Positions 38,301-47,832 of a DNA stretch of 64,000 nucleotides are shown here, piece after piece. The stretch covers positions 91,852,749 to 91,916,748 of the forward strand of contig NC_092344.1 of the NCBI RefSeq assembly GCF_963676685.1, written 5' to 3'. The notes below the pieces were generated by a model. It saw nothing but the letters and a program-made list of their open reading frames with translations. It was not told where the DNA came from and searched no databases. This DNA comes from Mytilus edulis. Lineage: Eukaryota > Mollusca > Bivalvia > Mytilida > Mytilidae. A program made the position numbers and the translations under genes. Within the stretch, counting starts at the first letter, position 1. Every line of letters starts with the position of its first letter.

Positions 38301-38856
38301 AGTAAATCACAAGCTCAGTAGTTAGTAATTAAATAACAAACAACAAAAATTAGGTGCAATACTAAATAACAGTTTACCAAAGAATGCTTTCAGTTACAGA
38401 AATTAGTCTTTAATATACAATGTATATATAAAAATAAGGAGATGTGGTATGATTGACAATGAGACAACTATCTACTCAAGTTTAAATGAAGTCCATGTAA
38501 GCTATTTGAACTATGGGTCACCACTTAAAGACTTGGTAGTTGTAATGTTGTGTCATTGATGTATACTCCACATTTCATATTAATTCCATACAAATCAAGT
38601 AGATGGTGGAATAGAGCATTCACCTTTTAGTCCATAATTTTTGTAACATTTCACTCAGCTTTATGTTATTTTTAAATATATCAATGTTGGTTTTTTTTCA
38701 TTACAGGTTCATGGTGATACAATAGCTAGCAATCCAACATTGTGTTCAGTTTTAGAAACTTTAAGTTCGCGCCATTTACAGACATGGAGAAATTTACAAG
38801 ATTTATTTACACAAAACACTTGCTTGGTCAATTATCTCAGAACTGCTACTCTATAA
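14369..38856 (+). CDS. WDR36: WDR36/UTP21, WD40 subunit of the SSU processome, 20 exons, 893 aa
   Basis: Exons: 14369-14509, 18694-18721, 19673-19773, 21124-21241, 21613-21800, 23128-23260, 25081-25256, 25740-25860, 27871-28020, 29684-29841, 30433-30547, 30693-30858, 31350-31458, 33663-33742, 35343-35551, 36039-36193, 36607-36723, 36934-37012, 37613-37800, 38707-38856. They sum to 2682 nt and stay in frame to TAA. The protein aligns end to end with animal WDR36: VGKSFHTY in exon 1, RQDWGPVTTIAFRT in exon 6, PTGDFLATSHVDDIGVYLWS in exon 15. The acidic linker in exon 16 leads to LSLLPNSRWQNLLNLDIIK, then KSAPFFIPTI and LRSLSPEGGGSIEAM of the C-terminal Utp21 domain. The WD repeats form two beta-propellers (about residues 1-660). 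UTP21 belongs to the UtpB complex, which acts in 18S pre-rRNA processing in the nucleolus. The length matches the family. The start chosen is the first Met of the conserved N-terminus. Confidence 0.96.
14806..15504. mobile_element. Non-autonomous DNA transposon with GGGCGAAC subterminal repeats
   Basis: The ends ATCGGGACCGTTCACCCT and AGGGCGAACGGACCCGG form an imperfect TIR. Additional GTTCGCCC copies stand near the left end, and four or more GGGCGAA copies point the opposite way near the right end. CATCTTCATT occurs on both flanks (14796-14805 and 15505-15514), a possible 10-bp TSD. It lies in WDR36 intron 1. No coding sequence. The TSD length would suit a Mutator-like element. Confidence 0.7.
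16435..17046 (+). repeat. Family F dispersed repeat, interrupted by a MITE
   Basis: ACAATGAGACAATTCTCCAT runs to 16480, resumes at 16902 (ACAAACACAGGTCAACATAC) after the nested MITE, and continues past CAGCAAGCTAGGCTCC. Shorter relatives stand at 21838-21920 and 38430-38500. Confidence 0.75.
16481..16896. mobile_element. Nested MITE, 416 bp, TIR CAGGTTGGGAACAACC, TSD ATAAT
   Basis: A perfect 16-bp TIR CAGGTTGGGAACAACC / GGTTGTTCCCAACCTG is flanked by ATAAT at 16476-16480 and 16897-16901. It interrupts family F, whose sequence continues on the other side. Non-coding. Confidence 0.88.
17150..17470 (+). repeat. Family G dispersed repeat, copy 1
   Basis: It contains GACAACAACCCGACCATAGA, GCGAGAAATTCCCGCACCCG and GAGGCTCCTGACTTGGGACA. 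The same blocks recur at 48930-49330 and, inverted, at 53640-54050. Non-coding; possibly the 3' part of a retroelement. Confidence 0.75.
18916..19202. mobile_element. TTAA-flanked MITE, 287 bp, in WDR36 intron 2
   Basis: TIRs starting GGTGGTACC(C/T)AACAC at the left and ending GTGTTAGGTACCACC at the right are flanked by TTAA at 18912-18915 and 19203-19206, as in piggyBac-like MITEs. No coding sequence. Confidence 0.8.
20562..20699. repeat. Large inverted repeat (hairpin), arms about 46 bp
   Basis: GAAATAATTCATATGGAAGC (20562) and onward to ACACATGG (20609) is mirrored by CCATGTGT (20654) to GAATTATTTC (20699), with a few small indels and a loop of about 44 bp. It lies in WDR36 intron 3. It may be a small foldback element. 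Confidence 0.85.
21961..22167. mobile_element. Short palindromic element (CTGTGGATTC...CACAG), 207 bp
   Basis: The left end CTGTGGATTCATTAATATTC is inverted-similar to the right end GAATATAAATAAAATCACAG. Internal segments (GTGGGTAC and GTACCCAC-like) are also inverted. It lies in WDR36 intron 5. It is degenerate. Confidence 0.55.
22263..22866. mobile_element. TIR element with ATTTGCCAATT ends, in WDR36 intron 5
   Basis: AATAGTCCATTTGCCAATTA at the left is matched by the inverted GGAATTGGCAAATAGCCTATT at the right (about 20 bp, two or three mismatches; quoted ends are approximate). It contains a hammerhead-type repeat (22390-22560). No TSD was seen. Confidence 0.55.
22390..22560 (+). repeat. 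Hammerhead-bearing dispersed repeat, copy A
   Basis: It contains CACTGATGAGTCTTTTGTAG, then ACAAAACGC. Compared with the hammerhead core, G12 is A here, so it is probably inactive. The flanking ATTTGGCAAAAC and TATCTATGATGAG parts recur in the other copies. Confidence 0.75.
23651..24855. mobile_element. hAT-superfamily DNA transposon, degenerate, with 8-bp TSD
   Basis: TIRs CATACATGTCAA / TTGACATGTATG bound 1205 bp in WDR36 intron 6. They are flanked on both sides by a perfect 8-bp duplication ACAGTACA (23643-23650 and 24856-24863), the hAT signature length. Several AAAAGCGTGT motifs lie near both ends, as expected for subterminal transposase sites. A transposase fossil lies inside on the minus strand. 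Confidence 0.85.
23939..24241 (-). pseudogene. hAT transposase C-terminal remnant
   Basis: On the minus strand, after a TTTCAG acceptor-like site at about 24242, an open stretch of about 100 codons reads SSQHGKRFLQAMGIKI... and ends in SNINSYCGRAFSIIKK, then LTLNSDQNLTM. This resembles the C-terminal hAT dimerisation region (SNA..ER.FS...K.....R..L). The enclosing element has hAT hallmarks, which supports the call. It is too short to be active. Confidence 0.5.
26126..27732. mobile_element. TIR element CAGTGTTCTCCCCAGG, 1.6 kb, in WDR36 intron 8
   Basis: A perfect 16-bp TIR (CAGTGTTCTCCCCAGG at left, CCTGGGGAGAACACTG at right) is flanked by ATATT on both sides (26121-26125 and 27733-27737). 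No convincing coding sequence was seen inside. The CAGTG end is hAT-like, but the duplication seen is 5 bp rather than 8. A related 16-bp end (CAGTGTTCTCTCCAGG) stands alone at 4354. Confidence 0.8.
28553..29568. mobile_element. TIR element GGGCTTCCAAAAA, about 1 kb, in WDR36 intron 9
   Basis: GGGCTTCCAAAAA at the left is matched by TTTTTGGAAGCCC at the right. A further inverted similarity lies about 50 bp (left) and 30 bp (right) inside (GTCCGGCTGG versus GTCCAGCTGG inverted). No TSD was recognised and no transposase was found. Confidence 0.6.
30044..30253. mobile_element. TA-flanked MITE (Tc1/mariner-like), 210 bp, in WDR36 intron 10
   Basis: TIR CTGTAAGTTCAGAAATTATT / AATAATTTCTGAATTTACAG (one mismatch) is flanked by TA on both sides (30042-30043 and 30254-30255). 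Non-coding. Confidence 0.85.
30640..30672 (-). repeat. Solo end of the GGCCACACCAATTTAATT element
   Basis: TCGAACAAGGAATTAAATTG, then TTGTGGCCTAA, matches the right end of the element at 16146-17902. It ends about 20 bp before the exon 12 acceptor of WDR36 (30691-30692). Confidence 0.7.
31565..33450 (-). repeat. Family A composite repeat, copy 4 (inverted), in WDR36 intron 13
   Basis: The same parts occur in reverse order, from TATACGACTGCAA at 31568 to TGCGGTCGTATAAA near 33408-33422 and the ACCAGATGCTCC leader. It has well-preserved 130-bp and 35-bp tandem units. Confidence 0.92.
33743..35342 (+). other. WDR36 intron 14: nothing recognised
   Basis: This is 1.6 kb of AT-rich sequence between exons 14 and 15. 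No gene, TIR element or known repeat copy was recognised. Open frames on either strand lack family features and flanking structure. Confidence 0.5.
37345..37437. repeat. Inverted repeat (hairpin), arms about 38 bp
   Basis: TATAAACTTTTTTGTA...GAGAAGGGC is mirrored after about 13 bp by GCCCTTCC...TACAAAAAAGTTTATA. It lies in WDR36 intron 18. Non-coding. Confidence 0.75.
37944..37969 (+). repeat. (GATAA)n microsatellite
   Basis: About five AAGAT units in a row in WDR36 intron 19. Confidence 0.8.
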
Positions 38857-38871
38857 ATTGTTTGAATTTTA

Positions 38872-38877
38872 ATTAAA
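38872..38877 (+). other. Possible polyadenylation signal of WDR36 (ATTAAA variant)
   Basis: An ATTAAA-type hexamer lies about 15 nt after the WDR36 stop, in an A-rich stretch. No canonical AATAAA is seen close by. The assignment rests on position only. Confidence 0.3.
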
Positions 38878-39590
38878 AAATTAAAATAAGACATTTTTAT
38901 TATTCATTTCAGAAAGTATATGATTTCTCTCTATCAGATCATCAACAAATCAATAATTGTCAACAGAAACATATTATCCAACAATTCTTGACTTATTTTA
39001 CCTCCGAATCCCTCAAAATATGGCACAGCACAAAACACCAAACAAATCATAAAACAAGACATGGTTTGATCATGGTATTGAGATTTGTAAGTGAACAAAA
39101 TTTCCAAGAATATAGCTCTTATACACCACAATCACGAGAAAGGTTTTATAATTCCATACTCCACAAGTGATAAAACAGAAATTAAAAACATATTTAAAAG
39201 TCAGCAGGAATCACAAAACACCACAATCCATGACTAGATGGTGCAGAGAGTGGTAAGTGAATTTTTTTTCAAACCTCCTTGACTAGGCTTGCATTTGTTT
39301 TTGTGAATCTTTGGCAGCTGGTAATAATGCAACATTGAAGCTCCTTCACATGTTCTTATAAAGTGTTATTTGCAAAATTTATTGCCATCATCATAGCTTA
39401 TTAGTCCTCTTCAGGTGAGGTCAAAAGAGGTCAAAGGTTTGCATTGCGTCTGTCCCTCTGATTTTCTGTCTAGCAAGTTTCCTTATTTTCCTGTTGTGCT
39501 TAAATTTTATGATTAGATATTTATCAAATGATGAAGAAAAGAGTTACAGATTGAGGGTGAATTTTATTGATGAAAATTATTTTGATTCAG

Positions 39591-40681
39591 CAGTGATCTG
39601 GAAGGTTTTTTTCACTATGGGCCCAGGGCCCCTCAAAAATAAATTCAATGGGCCATTTTAAAAAATAATGGGCCATGTTGTCAAATGAGTGGGCCATTTG
39701 AATTGACCTCTGTAAAAAAAATAAAAAGTATCACTATTTTTTGCCAAAGAGGTGTTGTAACTTATCTTTATGATTTTAAATAATATCATGGATATTGTTC
39801 CTGTGATTCTGTAATTTCAATGAATATACAATAACTTCTTGCAAAACGGACAATATTAAAGATAACCTTTATTTACAATGTTTAAACTGGTACTGTTGCC
39901 TTGACTTGTTCATGTTTATGTTGGGGGTTTTTTAACAATAAATTTGGGTCTTCGTCGATATCATACTTATTCCAGACGTTCCGTATTAGAAGACATTTCA
40001 GGCACTTCCTCTGCACTTCTTGTATTATTATTATTACTTTATCACGACGACAAGAATAACAGTAGAGAGTACCATTAATTGATAGAACAAAACAATAATT
40101 CGCTGAAGTCATGTTTACAAAATGTCAAAACGAGCCAAAGACCAAAAAACGGCAAGGACAGTTAAGCGCCTTTTATGGAGACAAAAACTATATTCATAAA
40201 AAGGCTTCGGGGGTTTTCAATCGAAATAATAGCAAGCTAAACTAAATTAAAAGATTATCATTAGAGTTAAATCTCGTCTGTAATAGCCAAATTTCACAAA
40301 TTTAAAGTTCTTTATAAAAAATTATATCATGAATGATGGTTAATTACGTTTTTTGGGATATCAGTTAAACCGCATGGTTCTATTATTACCATAGGAAAAC
40401 ACCCGAGACGTTAAACTTCATGGTTCTATTACCATAGGAAAACAACCGAGACGTCCCAAAAATGTATATAGGTGCTCCTATGATTGGAGGAACATTATAC
40501 AGTTGTGTACACACACATGGCGGCATGCAAACGATCGGAAATCCATTTGACGATATCTAAACGTTTCGAAACGATGTGAAAAATATCGTGCGCCACGTGG
40601 GCGCTTACATTTGTCACTCTATGCGCCATTTCTGGTCAATATGCGCTATAGGCGCAGGGCGCACGACCTTCCCGATCACTG
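39591..40681. mobile_element. hAT-like non-autonomous element, CAGTGATC ends, 1.09 kb
   Basis: CAGTGATCTGGAAGGT at the left is matched by ACCTTCCCGATCACTG at the right (one mismatch over 16 bp). The flanks TGATTCAG and TGATTGAA agree at 6 of 8 positions, a worn 8-bp TSD. The interior has a short tandem duplication at 40372-40456 but no clear coding frame. It lies just downstream of WDR36. Confidence 0.65.
40372..40456 (+). repeat. Short tandem duplication, two units
   Basis: CATGGTTCTATT...ACCATAGGAAAACA(C/A)CCGAGACGT occurs twice in direct succession, inside the hAT-like element at 39591-40681. Confidence 0.8.
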
Positions 40682-40749
40682 TGATTGAACTGTTGATGTT
40701 ATGCATAGAAAACTGCTTGAATATTATATATTAGCAGCTTCCCCACTTT

Positions 40750-41240
40750 TTATGCCCCACCTACGATAGTAGAGGGGTATTATGTTTTCTGGTCTGTGCG
40801 TCCGTTCATCTGTCCGTCCGTCCGTCGTACCGTTCGTTCGTCCGTCCGTCTGTCCTGCTTCAGGTTAAAGTTTTTGGTCAAGGTAGTTTTTGATGAAGTT
40901 GAAGTCCAATCAACTTGAAACTTAGTATACATCATACATGTGCCCTATGATATGATCTTTCTAATTGTAATGCCAAATTAGAGTTTTGACCCCAATTTTA
41001 CGGTTCACTGAACATAGAAAATGATAGTGCAAATTTCAGGTTAAAGTTTTCGGTCAAGGTAGTTTTTGATGAAGTAGAAGTCCAATCAACTTGAAACTTA
41101 GTATATATGTTCCCTTTGATAAGATCATTCTAATTTTAATGCCAAATTAGAGAATTTATTCCAATTTCACGGTCCACTAAACATAAAAAATGATAGTGCG
41201 AGTGGGGCATCCGTGTACTGTGGACACATTCTTGTTGAAT
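40750..41240 (-). repeat. Family B dispersed repeat, copy 3, internally duplicated
   Basis: It begins TATGCCCCACCTACGATAGT and ends GCGAGTGGGGCATCCGTGTA. The middle portion (GTTAAAGTTTT(T/C)GGTCAAGG onward) is present twice, at 40863 and 41040. Confidence 0.85.
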
Positions 41241-41409
41241 GTATTTTTGGTTCATCTAAATATTAAAATAGTAAGAGAAAGATTGACTAGGTAAAAATGA
41301 TCAGCAGTTACAGGCAATTTTTTTAATTGTCAAAAAAGATGACAATCCATTTTGAATTATTGCATTAACAAATTTCGTAATTTTTGGTTGTAACTGTTAA
41401 CTGACTAAT

Positions 41410-41730
41410 ACGGTCGTATATTGGTATGACGTTGGCGTCTTCGTCGTTGTCAATGTCGTCCGAAGACACATTGGTTTTCGCACTATAACTTTAGTTTAAG
41501 TATATAGAAATCTATGAAATTTTAACACAAGGTTTATGTCCACAAAAGGAAGGTTGGAATTGATTTTGGGAGTTTTGGTCCCAACAGTTTAGGAATTAGG
41601 GGCCAAAGGGTCCAAAATTAAACTTTGTTTGATTTCATCAAAATTGAATAATTGGGGTTCTTTGATATGCCGACTCTAACTGTGTATGTAGATTCTTAAT
41701 TTTTGGTCCCGTTTTCAAATTGGTCTACAT
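41410..41730 (-). repeat. Family A composite repeat, copy 5 (truncated)
   Basis: The end unit, one 170-bp unit and part of a 130-bp unit are present before the similarity stops at about 41730. No complete element. Confidence 0.85.
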
Positions 41731-42099
41731 TTTTTCTTCAGTAAAAGTATATGTATATAAGTTTTATAATGAAAACTATCCATTTAGTTATAAAAAAAAC
41801 ATATGCATCATTTTTTTTAATTGAGGTTTCATATGACTTTAAGATCTACGAATTAGTCAACATGGTCACATTGTCAAAACATTTAAATTGTAAGGTATAA
41901 ACTGTAAAAATAATCATAAATACGTAAATACACAAATTCCTCAATAATATCTACAATTAAAAGAACATACTTGATGGCAGTATAGGTACAATGAATATAA
42001 TTATAATTTCATTCGTTTAAACGGGCAGTGCATTAGAGTGAAATTAATTTCTCCTGGGTGTTCATCATATGTAGCATAGAGGGCGTAATGTTTTCCCGC
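41731..42099. other. Intergenic, nothing recognised
   Basis: AT-rich sequence between the truncated family A copy and the DIRS-type remnant. No feature was seen. Confidence 0.5.
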
Positions 42100-44150
42100 T
42101 TCAAAATTATTTTCGCGGTATTTTATTGCCTATGTTATCATTCAGCACGACATCGTCAATCTGAGCAGTCGAATTTTCTTGGTACGCTGCCTATCTTGAA
42201 TTTGACAATGAACCCAGATTCTCCATTACTTGAGGAATCTCCTGCATGGTGTTTCACAACAGGACATTTTCAACACTAGTAAACAACAATTAAAGTTTCA
42301 ACAGCAGCCCTTTCGAGAACCTCATCCCGGTTGTATATGCCGTTTTCCCGTTATATTGCAACATGTCCAGCATGAGCGGAAGTCAGTCTTAAGTTTCAGG
42401 AAGGAGCCTGCTATGGTTGTGGATAACCAATATTTGAGGAATAGATGCCTATTCAACTCGAAAGCAGTCTATGGTCCAAATCAGGAATTATTTATATAAG
42501 ATGAGTATTTAAATATTTATATTAGTAGTCAATCGAGTGCACACTTTTCTCACACACGACTACATTGAATATGAACAAGGTCAGTCTAAAATTATCGTCA
42601 GAGATAGATTATAGAGATATATTGATTTTTGGTATAACATTGGTTGTCATGATTTCATTACCGACAATTTAAATACCGATACCATTTTACACGCTTATAA
42701 ATACTCTTTTGTTAAAATTGTACTACACGGCTGTCCGTTTGTTTACAAAACATTATTCTGCTATCACATACAGTGATCTTGTTTTATAAGCTATTGAAGA
42801 TCTTTTGTTTAGAGGACTTATTATTGAATGTACTGATGTAAACCATTGGTTTGCTTATTCACTTGCCACCACTTGCTACCTCTGTTCTAAACAATGGTAA
42901 TCAAAGTTTTAATTTTAGATATATATTGTAGGTCATGTCATTTACATCTATGGAAAACACCTTTGTGAAATTTGAAGATATCTTGGTAGATATGCAATCT
43001 AATTAAACATATTTTTATTGATTTACGTTTAACATTCAGCTTATCGCCAGATAGGCATATATACGAGCTGCATTCTGATCATCTTGGTTTTTACTGAACA
43101 TACATGTATGACGAGGTATAATAGTTAAGACTACTAATCCTTGGATGGAAGTTCATATATATTTTTATTCTCGTTCTCCTTTTTGGGATAAAGTTTTGCT
43201 TATGTATATTTACTGAAGTTACGTGACCACTAATTAAATTGATGTGAATGATAAGAAATTTAAATTTTATGTATATAGATTTATGGATTTGTCACCGATT
43301 CTGATATTAACGTGTGTACAGATTTTGCCACCTGAGTTAGACAAGACCTTATTGATCAAAGTGGTTGTATCCACATGGTCTCCCAGTTATACATTGACAT
43401 ATTTGGTTATTAAAGTATTTCATTGATACAGACAAAGCTATCATAAGCATAACCGGTTGAGAGACTCATAACTGTTTGATACCATAAAACAAGTTGAACT
43501 ATCTTCAGAATATTGAGGTTAATTTTATGGGAGAACTGTAGCTTCCGTTGGTCAAATTATATCCATTTCGTATATATGTCATAGGAATGTGGCTATACTA
43601 TGATTGAATCATTAGTTTTGATGTTATATCAGCCTATATGAATCTAATATTGGACTTTCAGTTCAGTAAGATTATTGCTCAAGGTATGTGTCATGAATAC
43701 GATGTATACCATAGTTCTATTTGGAAGAACTTACGGCTGTTAAATATATATGGCTTCTTGGACGGATTTTATGAGAGATAAACGCATTGATGGTTTACGG
43801 ATAACCAAAACTTTTTGTTATTGTTTATATAAGGGCAGTATGAAGCCTTATTTGCAGATATTGTGTATGTCATTTTTGTGACTTGTTAGAAGCACAATTA
43901 AGTCTTGTTCTTTAAGGTTGAATGGATACCTAGGGCATAGATAAAATTGCAGACTATATAAGTCGTATCATAAATACTGATGACTGCCGTTTGGCAGTAC
44001 ATAATTTTGAATATTTGGATTCCCTGTTTGGGTCCTCATGAAATTAATTGGTTTGTTAGTGATCATAACCATCGATTACCTGTATTTTACTCCAGGTATT
44101 GGAATGTACATTCATGTTTATTGATGCGTTCACTATCTATTGGCAAGGTT

Positions 44151-44590
44151 TTAAATGGGTGGTATGTTCCCACAGTTTGCCTATTATTGAAAGTCCTTAT
44201 GTATACATGCAGCAGTGTAAGGCAGATCGGCGTATTATTAGCCGTTTTTATATATCAAGGGAGATAGAATAATTTATCAGAAGGTATAAATGGGTGGTAT
44301 GCTCCCCCAGTTTGCCTATTATTGAAAGTCCTTATGTATACATGTACAAGGCATACAGAACGATTATTTTACCTTTGTGGAGATCGGCGTTTTACTGGCC
44401 GTTTTTATGTCCCAAGAAGATAGATTAATTGATCTGAAGGTATAAATGGGTGGTATGTTCCCCCAGTTTGCCTATTATTGAAAGTCCTTATGTATACATG
44501 TACAAGGCATATAGAATTTTTATTTTACCTTTGTGGAGATCGGCGTTTTACTGGCCGTTTTATGTCCCAAAGGAGATATATTTATTGATC
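44151..44590 (+). repeat. Triplicated segment (about 137-158 bp) inside the DIRS RNase H region
   Basis: The stretch starting AAATGGGTGGTATG and running through CCTATTATTGAAAGTCC occurs three times, at about 44153, 44288 and 44446. Each copy continues to GATCGGCGT and then GGCCGTTTT. The second and third copies are more alike than either is to the first. Confidence 0.85.
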
Positions 44591-44941
44591 AGGTGTTGGG
44601 TTTACATTACCTACTAACAAAGCTAATTTTTTATTTGGTAGAGGGAATAAATCGGCTTTTGGTATATGGATTTACCATTTACGGTGTTGGCTATTAGAAT
44701 GGAGTTTAGGGTGACATTAAATTAACTAGTATTAACTTGGTGATAGTTTTCATGTATTGGGGTAATTTTTATTGCATATGCTTTATTGTGAATTTTCATT
44801 TTATTGGTGAACTATTTGAAAACTTGGAAGGAACCACATATCAATTTAAATTTATGTTATTTAATATGTTTTTTCCAGGTGTTCAGAAACGATATTGCTT
44901 TGTCTAGTCCTGTATGTATCTGCATACTATAGTATAGAGGG

Positions 44942-45682
44942 GTGCACTCGATTACTGGTGTAGATTCTACAACAGATTCTCAATTAGTGAAGTATGTTTT
45001 TGAGGATGTTGAAAAGAAATTAGGCCCACAAATCTGGAAGGAAGAGCCGATGAGTTATTACAGAATGCGTATAATAAGTTATTTTGTGTATATAATCGTT
45101 TCACACAACGTATCATTGGTGCGTGTATATTGGGATATCTATGTTTTAAGTGTATCAGAATTGTTGAATCTGCGTTATTATGCAATTAATTGCAAGTCAA
45201 TACACATTTCAATTTGTATCGGAAAAACGGATATTTACAGAGATGGAAACTGGTTTATTATTGTGAAAAACGCACAAATTTGCGTCCAGTCCTAATTTGG
45301 AATTATATATGCATAGAGTAGCATTTAATGTGATTAAAATTTGTATTCATTCAGGAATTGTCACAAGTGAAAGAACTTTTTTGTTTTTCGTTCAACAAAT
45401 TAGCCATTAAACTATAAAAGGATGAGGGAATTTAGTTTGATGCAATTTTCTCCTTTTGTTACCGATATAAAAGCATACGGATTATATAGTTTACGATCTT
45501 GTGGTGCTATTACCGCTGCAAGGTTTGGTTTTTCAGATAGACTTTTTAAACGTCATGGACGTTGGAAGTCGGACACTTCAAAGGATGGCTATGTGAAAGA
45601 AGATTTATCAGAACGTAGGATTGTTTCTCAGAATTTGGGAAATGAATATCTTTTTTGTTTTATTTACATTTGGACTACATAA
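44942..45682 (+). pseudogene. Tyrosine recombinase remnant of the DIRS-type element
   Basis: The C-terminal part (from 45422) keeps GLYSLRSCGAITAA, then SDRLFKRHGRWKS and SKDGYVKE. These contain the second catalytic Arg (SLRS), the HGRW His and the DGYV tyrosine. The usual His before the Arg box is Tyr here. The N-terminal part (from 44942) reads QLVKYVFEDVEKKLGPQIWK. The middle (45090-45400) resembles the family but has several stops. It is inactive as it stands. Confidence 0.75.
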
Positions 45683-45820
45683 TTTTGCATACATAGTACT
45701 AAATAGCTTCCCGTTCTTTGGGTTCAGCATCGGCGTTGTCGTGCGACTATCCACTTTACAAAGTCTTTGGTATTTATTATAGCCTATTATGGCGTTTATA
45801 TGCAGAGTGTGTACATATAT

Positions 45821-45940
45821 ATACTTGGATATTTGGAACAAGTATTGGTTATACTTGGATATTTGGTACAAGTATTGATTATACTTGGATATTTGGTACA
45901 AGTATTGATTATACTTGTTTATTTGGTGCAAGTATTGGTT
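45821..45940 (+). repeat. Four tandem 30-bp units
   Basis: Units start at 45821, 45851, 45881 and 45911 and read ATACTTGGATATTTGG, then (A/T)ACAAGTATTG(A/G)TT. The second and third are identical. The 30-bp period keeps a reading frame open (YTWIFGTSI units), but nothing suggests it is coding. Confidence 0.95.
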
Positions 45941-47832
45941 TTATGTCTACATTGATGGGTGGTTTATACCAGGAGAAAAACTTGCATATTTTATACCAGG
46001 CTGTTTGGAGCCTATTCTATTCCAATTTGTTATCGCTTATTATTTCATTTTTGAACCAACTTGCTTTTTAAGTTATAGCGATATTTTACCTATTGTAAAT
46101 TAGTTTCGATGTGTTATTGTATTTTGTATTTCGTGTGATAGCTTTACTACAATTTATTACTATATGCTCTTGGACGTTTGTATTAGGTTTTTTATTTTTA
46201 AATAGTTTACTTTCAATCATCACAATGATTATCTGTTGAAGTAAACTTGTTTTACTCTTTGGTCGGGTTGTTGTCTCTTTGACACATTCCTCATTTCCAT
46301 TCTCAATTTTATATGTACCATACATTCTCAGCTATTGGTCTTTCGTTAAATTATCATTTATACTAAATAATACATTCTTTTGTTAATAAATTAACCGAGT
46401 TTTTGTTTTAACCTTAAATGTTTTACTGAAGTATGACAGTGCATTGCACTTGGACACCAGTCTGACAAAATAAACCGATGAATATAACAATATCAATTAA
46501 CAAAAAGAAAAAAATACCGTAGCAAAATGCGTTTAACATGTACATAAATAGTCATAAGTTATTATTATCTGAGCTATTGAATAATGTATCGAGATCAAAG
46601 AATGTATTCATAATTAACACAGTTTTCTGTAGTACTACATTAACACAAAATGGGCACCACTTTGCATAATTGTTAATATGTCCTGGTTTTACCCTTGAAT
46701 GACTCCAGACAGTCACACTGTAAACGACCTCTTTTGAATCTTTTTGGTATGAAAAAATCAGAGGGCTGAAGCCATTTGACTTAATATTTATAAAAACTGA
46801 TAATTTGTTTTATTCCATTCTTATTTTTTTGTGTTTCACTGATAAATGGGTTTCTGGCAGTACATATTACACTTTAATATTTTTTTGCTTCGGAATTTAT
46901 GACCAAAAACGTTAAAATATTTTTATATATTTTTAATTTTCATTGTTCAACTTTTTATGTGTAGAAAGATGTTTTTTTTTTTTTTGTTGTTCTATAAAGA
47001 TGTTTTCACTTTACTTTTCAGTTTGCATTGTTATAGGGATTGAATTGGAACAGAAAGCATTACAATACTAATAAACTATCACCATTTTTATTTTTATTAT
47101 GCTTATATACAAATCCTTGGTAAAATACTGTTAACAATAAATGTGTTTAAAAATAATATTAACAATATTTATAACATTTTATTACGAAACGAAATACAAG
47201 ACCTTATCTATAAGAAAGCATTTTTGCGATTTCTAAGTTTTCTTTAGACGATAGCAACTTTACTATCATAGTAACTTTGCGGAAAATTTCGTTACTTAAA
47301 GTTCAAAGTTATGTAGGTGGAACAAAATTATAAAGATCAATATGGGGGTTACTTGGAATATTGTATCATGCTATGAAATCGAAAAACTAATATGGGAAGT
47401 TATAATAATTAAAAGAAGAATGTTCACATCACAAGAAAACATTTCAAGCACACCAATAAGTTCAACAATGGAGTTGTATAGTGTTGGTATACAAATCCTT
47501 GGTTCAAATCGTGAGCTCTTTCTTTGTTTCTACTTGAAGAAACATATTATTAATAGTAAAATCTGACAACTTCTGAATTTCTTTTGCAATATAATTCACT
47601 CAACAATTATTATATAATTGCTAATATTTATAGCGTTTATAGCAAGATATACTATCATGGAAGTAACCTTTAAATTTTATAAATGTTCCCACTTGACTAA
47701 ACTTGAGATTGCACCCACGTATCATTCATGCAATTGGAAATTAAGCAAGCAAGAACCAAGAAGTCAACCATTATAAATCTTCATATTTTTCGCTATTAAA
47801 AAATTGAAAGTTACAGTTGATATAGGTGGAAA

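Larger units (their letters stand above)
42100..45690 (+). mobile_element. Decayed DIRS-type (tyrosine recombinase) retrotransposon
   Basis: Fragments in the order expected for DIRS elements can be read across many stops and frameshifts. A possible gag tail (FQQQPFREPHPGC) is near 42300. The start of the RT is near 42590-42700 (RDRL, then RYIDFWYNIGCHDFITDN). RT/RNase H remnants include WFTDNQN near 43800, EWIPR near 43920 and DDCRLAVHNFEYLDSLFG near 43980-44030. Then come GPHEINWF, SRYWN and LPLWRSAFYWPF to about 44400. The tyrosine recombinase remnant runs from about 44940 (KKLGPQIWKEEPM) to 45630. No single frame is intact. No terminal repeats could be delimited, so the borders are approximate. 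Confidence 0.8.

Noticed and set aside
44150-45940. CRISPR-like regular repeats
   Set aside because: The units are directly tandem without unique spacers, in a eukaryotic retrotransposon remnant.
45718-46103. Hydrophobic open frames over the 30-bp tandem units
   Set aside because: The open frame results from a repeat period divisible by three; no signal, domain or neighbour supports a gene.
47498-47520. tRNA-like B box (GGTTCAAATC)
   Set aside because: No A box or cloverleaf could be drawn upstream, and the paralogous site (61580) lacks the motif.
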